The notes under the pieces: model-generated | What the model saw: the letters and a program-made list of their open reading frames with translations, nothing else | Databases searched by the model: none | What the model was told of the DNA's origin: nothing | In this document: in pieces, positions 61,724-64,000 of the stretch | Position numbering within the stretch: position 1 is the stretch's first letter | How the letters are laid out: each line of letters begins with the position of its first letter | From: Achromobacter sp. UMC46 | Lineage (GTDB): Bacteria > Pseudomonadota > Gammaproteobacteria > Burkholderiales > Burkholderiaceae_B | Length of the DNA: 64,000 nucleotides | Assembly: GCF_014170335.1 (NCBI RefSeq) | Contig: NZ_LZZS01000024.1 | Coordinates: 89,592 to 153,591, forward strand | Reading direction: 5' to 3' | Made by a program: the position numbers and the translations under genes

Positions 61724-62599
61724 CTAGGCCGCCGCGATGCGATGCGCGCAAGCCAGAAGCTCGGCCACCAGCGGCAAGGGCTGGCGCTGGCCCGGCGTGA
61801 TCGCCACCACCCGCCGGCGCAGCACGGGGCTGCGGATGCCGACCTTGCGCAAGCCGTAGTCGGTCAGCAGCTTCTCGGGGATGCGCGACGGCAGGATACA
61901 GGCGCCCACGCCCGACGACACCAGCTTGAGCATGGCATCGATGGTTTCGGCCTCGGCCATGAATTCGGGCTGCAGGCCCGCACTGTGGATCATCTTGCGC
62001 AGCGCATAGTGGGGCGGAAAGCCGACCAGCCGCAACGGCATGCCGCCCAGGTCCACCGCGTCGGCCAGCGGCACGTCCTGGCGCACGATCAGGCACATCT
62101 CGTCGTCGAACAACGGCGTGGACGTCACCGTGTCCGAGGCCACCGCCGCGTCATAGACAAAGCCCACGTCGGCCTTGCCGCCCTCCACCAGCGCCACCAC
62201 GTCGGGCGAACTGCGCCCCATCACGGACAGGTTCACGTGTTCATGGCTGCTGACGAAGCTGGCCACGACCTCGGCCATGAAGTAGTAGCTGAGCGTATGC
62301 ACGGTGGCAAGGCGCACCGTGCCGTGGGTCACGCCTTCGAGCTGGCGCACGGTGTCGACGACACGGTCGATGCTCTGGTAGGCGGGCTGGATGCCGTCCA
62401 GCAGGCGGCTGCCCGCCTCGGTGAGCTCCACGCCGCGGCCCGTCCGCGTGAACAGGGGCTTGCCGACGTGCGCTTCCAGCGCGGCCAATTGCCGGCTGAG
62501 GCCGGATTGCGTCTGGTCCAGGTCCTCGGCGGCGCGCGACAGGGATTTCAGTTCCGCGATCCGCACGAAGTAACGTAACTGCCGGTCCGGCGTATCCAT
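61724..62599 (-). CDS. LysR-family transcriptional regulator
   Basis: A 291-residue LysR protein (QLRYFVRIAELKSLSRAAEDLDQTQSGLSRQLAALEAHVG across residues 7-46, then an effector-binding domain with SSGVGACILPSRIP). Start ATG 62599. Same strand and upstream of the aldolase/MFS/isomerase genes, so a likely regulator of that unit. CynR/NAC-like in general form; effector unknown. Confidence 0.9.
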   Translation of the reverse strand: MDTPDRQLRYFVRIAELKSLSRAAEDLDQTQSGLSRQLAALEAHVGKPLFTRTGRGVELTEAGSRLLDGIQPAYQSIDRVVDTVRQLEGVTHGTVRLATVHTLSYYFMAEVVASFVSSHEHVNLSVMGRSSPDVVALVEGGKADVGFVYDAAVASDTVTSTPLFDDEMCLIVRQDVPLADAVDLGGMPLRLVGFPPHYALRKMIHSAGLQPEFMAEAETIDAMLKLVSSGVGACILPSRIPEKLLTDYGLRKVGIRSPVLRRRVVAITPGQRQPLPLVAELLACAHRIAAA

Positions 62600-62741
62600 G
62601 GCGCTGCCCCTTGATTCTGGTCTGACGCGCTCGATTCGGCGCGGCTACAGTGTGCCCAAGGATGCCGTCCGGCACCACGGGGATTTGCGCTAAGTGACAG
62701 GAAGCGTACCCTTTCAAGCTGCCCCAACGTCGGAACGCCGC

Positions 62742-63179
62742 ATGACCACCCCCATCGCCCGCCCCATTCCCGCCACCATCGCCGCCGTCGTCCGCGACGG
62801 CCACGTGCTGCTGGTGCGCCGCGCCAACCCGCCCGACGAGAACTGCTGGGCCTTCCCGGGCGGCAAGATCGACGCGGGCGAAACCATCGAAGCGGCGACC
62901 GCGCGCGAACTGCTGGAAGAAACCGGCGTGGTCGCCGAACCGCTGCATGTGTTCGACGCGGTGGACGTCTTCGACCGCGACGAAGCCGGCGCCCTGCGCC
63001 GCCACTTCATCCTGATCGCCGTGCTGTGCCGGTGGCAGTCCGGCGAGCCGGTTGCAGGCGACGACGCGCGCGACGCGCGCTGGGTACCGCTGGCGGAATT
63101 GGAAGGGCATGAATTGGCCACGAGCTTCGGCGTAGCCCGGCTGGCGCGCAAGGCGGCGGCGCTGATGGCTACGACGTAG
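62742..63179 (+). CDS. NUDIX hydrolase
   Basis: A 145-residue NUDIX protein. The box GKIDAGETIEAATARELLEETGVV (residues 44-67, written here in two parts: GKIDAGE and REL-LEE-TG) fits Gx5Ex7REUxEExGU. It hydrolyses a nucleoside diphosphate linked to another moiety. Start ATG 62742; an in-frame GTG/ATG earlier has no better support. Standalone gene; no link to the catabolic clusters is visible. Confidence 0.9.
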   Translation: MTTPIARPIPATIAAVVRDGHVLLVRRANPPDENCWAFPGGKIDAGETIEAATARELLEETGVVAEPLHVFDAVDVFDRDEAGALRRHFILIAVLCRWQSGEPVAGDDARDARWVPLAELEGHELATSFGVARLARKAAALMATT

Positions 63180-63301
63180 AACTATTCGTACATGCAGCAC
63201 GGCTTGAAAAACGGGAGCTACGGATATATCGCGCTTTCTAATTACACTACCGCTACACCAAATGCCCAATTGCATTCCTATCGCCCCGACCTAGGGATAT
63301 C

Positions 63302-63565
63302 ATGCCGTACGACCTCAGCAATCGTTTAGTTATCGGCCTTGCCTCAAGCGCCCTCTTTGATTTGACCGAATCAGATGAGGTGTTCAGGCGCGATGGAGAA
63401 CAAATCTATCGTGAGTACCAACGCGCCAGGGAAAGGGAACCACTAAAAACAGGAGTGGCCTATCCCTTTGTCCGCCGCCTGCTTTCTCTAAACGAAATTT
63501 CGCCTGAGGACCCGCCAGTAGAGGTCATACTGGGCTACCCCGGGTTTCTCGGACAGGTTGGTTAA
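63302..63565 (+). pseudogene. 5'-nucleotidase N-terminal fragment, truncated by IS insertion
   Basis: The first 77 or so residues (NRLVIGLASSALFDLTESDEVF, then REYQ, VAYPFVRRLLSLNE, DPPVEVIL) match the start of the bacterial cytosolic 5'-nucleotidase family (YktC/NT5C1-like, PF06189), which is normally near 300 residues. Homology stops at VEVIL, near base 63533, and the frame then runs into IS end sequence and stops at 63565. Base composition is clearly lower in GC than the rest of the window. The rest of the gene, if kept, lies beyond the element. Confidence 0.75.
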
Positions 63566-64000
63566 GGGGCAGCGGCTTCAACCTCAGCAGGGGTTTTGTA
63601 GCCTAAACCTTGGTGGATTCTCTGACGGTTATAGAACACCTCAATATAGTTAAAGATTGCCATACGGGCGTGCTCGCGGCTATGGAAGACCTGATGGTGC
63701 GTTAATTCGTTCTTCAGGTTGCTAAAGAAGCTCTCGGCGACCGCGTTGTCATAGGGATCGCCTTTGGCGCTCATGCTGATGGCGATGCCGTGCTTGGTCA
63801 GCAATCCTCGATACTCTGATGAACTGTACTGCGCGCCGCGGTCACTGTGGTGCATCAAGCCCTGGCCGGGATTGCGCCTGGCAAGAGCCATTTGCAGAGC
63901 ACTGATCAGCAGATTTCGATCAGCCTTTTCCGTCATGCTCCAACCGACAACCGAGCGTGAGTAAAGATCAAGCAGCACTGCCAGATATAGCCAGCCTGCC
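63531..64000. mobile_element. IS3-family insertion sequence, one end (continues past window)
   Basis: The element begins about 63531 (TGGGCTACCCCGGGTTTC), judged from where 5'-nucleotidase homology stops, and contains a leftward transposase gene reaching the window edge. The other terminal repeat and the target duplication are outside the window. Confidence 0.75.
63562..64000 (-). CDS. IS3-family transposase OrfB (partial, DDE integrase core)
   Basis: C-terminal 145 residues of an IS3-family (IS150/IS2-like) OrfB. The core shows LDLYSRSVVGWSM, the second acidic residue in HHSDRGAQYSS, and the glutamate in NAVAESFFSNLKNE, with the usual FNYIEVFYNRQRIHQGLGY ending. The frame stays open to base 64000, so the N-terminal part and OrfA lie beyond. 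It ends 30 bases inside the element boundary. Confidence 0.92.
   Translation of the reverse strand, partial: AGWLYLAVLLDLYSRSVVGWSMTEKADRNLLISALQMALARRNPGQGLMHHSDRGAQYSSSEYRGLLTKHGIAISMSAKGDPYDNAVAESFFSNLKNELTHHQVFHSREHARMAIFNYIEVFYNRQRIHQGLGYKTPAEVEAAAP

Noticed and set aside
1..64000. tRNA/rRNA genes, CRISPR arrays, phage genes or replication origins.
   Set aside because: No cloverleaf-like gene, regular repeat array, cas, integrase or dnaA-box cluster was seen on reading through.

Overview
The window is high-GC DNA from a betaproteobacterium of the Alcaligenaceae, most probably Achromobacter or a close Bordetella relative. The evidence is the many LysR regulators, an orphan Bug-type solute receptor, tightly packed catabolic operons with ATGA start/stop overlaps, and a periplasmic penicillin G acylase (22431-25025) that closely resembles the Achromobacter enzyme as I remember it. 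Nearly all of the window is accessory catabolism and transport. I saw no rRNA, tRNA or CRISPR array.

Layout. (1) 1-8600: a leftward operon with a three-part flavin/iron-sulfur dehydrogenase of the HcnABC / opine oxidase / D-hydroxyproline dehydrogenase type, a second DAO-type oxidase and a dipeptide-type ABC transporter, plus a divergent LysR gene and a separate binding protein. (2) 9036-17230: N-formylglutamate deformylase with a LysR gene, then leftward etfBA, a HutD-like protein and another DAO-family oxidase, divergent from a sulfonate/nitrate-type ABC transporter. (3) 17253-25025: a small secreted protein, a LysR regulator, a double-length fused ABC exporter, and penicillin acylase overlapping it tail to tail. 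(4) 25179-35493: a leftward operon for aromatic ring meta-cleavage (extradiol dioxygenase, aldolase-fold protein, semialdehyde dehydrogenase, LivJHMGF-type transporter, SDR), faced by a GntR regulator with a visible promoter and operator. (5) 35494-41119: an ABC exporter behind a long structured leader with a small upstream ORF, LysE/Lrp and DJ-1/AraC pairs, and a zinc-ribbon protein. (6) 41116-47783: Bug receptor, SDR, cyclase, acyl-CoA ligase, GntR, and an orphan binding protein. (7) 47799-58818: the most interesting region. (8) 58815-64000: isomerase-like protein, MFS, aldolase, LysR, NUDIX, then a 5'-nucleotidase gene cut off by an IS3-family element that runs off the right edge.

Region 7 reads as a complete ergothioneine-degradation gene set. 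A secreted histidine-ammonia-lyase homologue without the MIO tripeptide fits ergothionase. A divergent urocanase fits thiourocanate hydratase, a DUF917 protein fits the thiohydantoin-propionate desulfurase, a cyclic amidohydrolase fits hydantoin-propionate hydrolase, and an AllC/M20-type hydrolase fits N-carbamoyl-glutamate hydrolase. An MFS carrier is present. A LysR gene sits in the middle, and near-identical LysR-type boxes (TTAAC-N5-GTTA) occur before both transcription arms. The assignment is inferred from the gene set and residue differences, not from assays.
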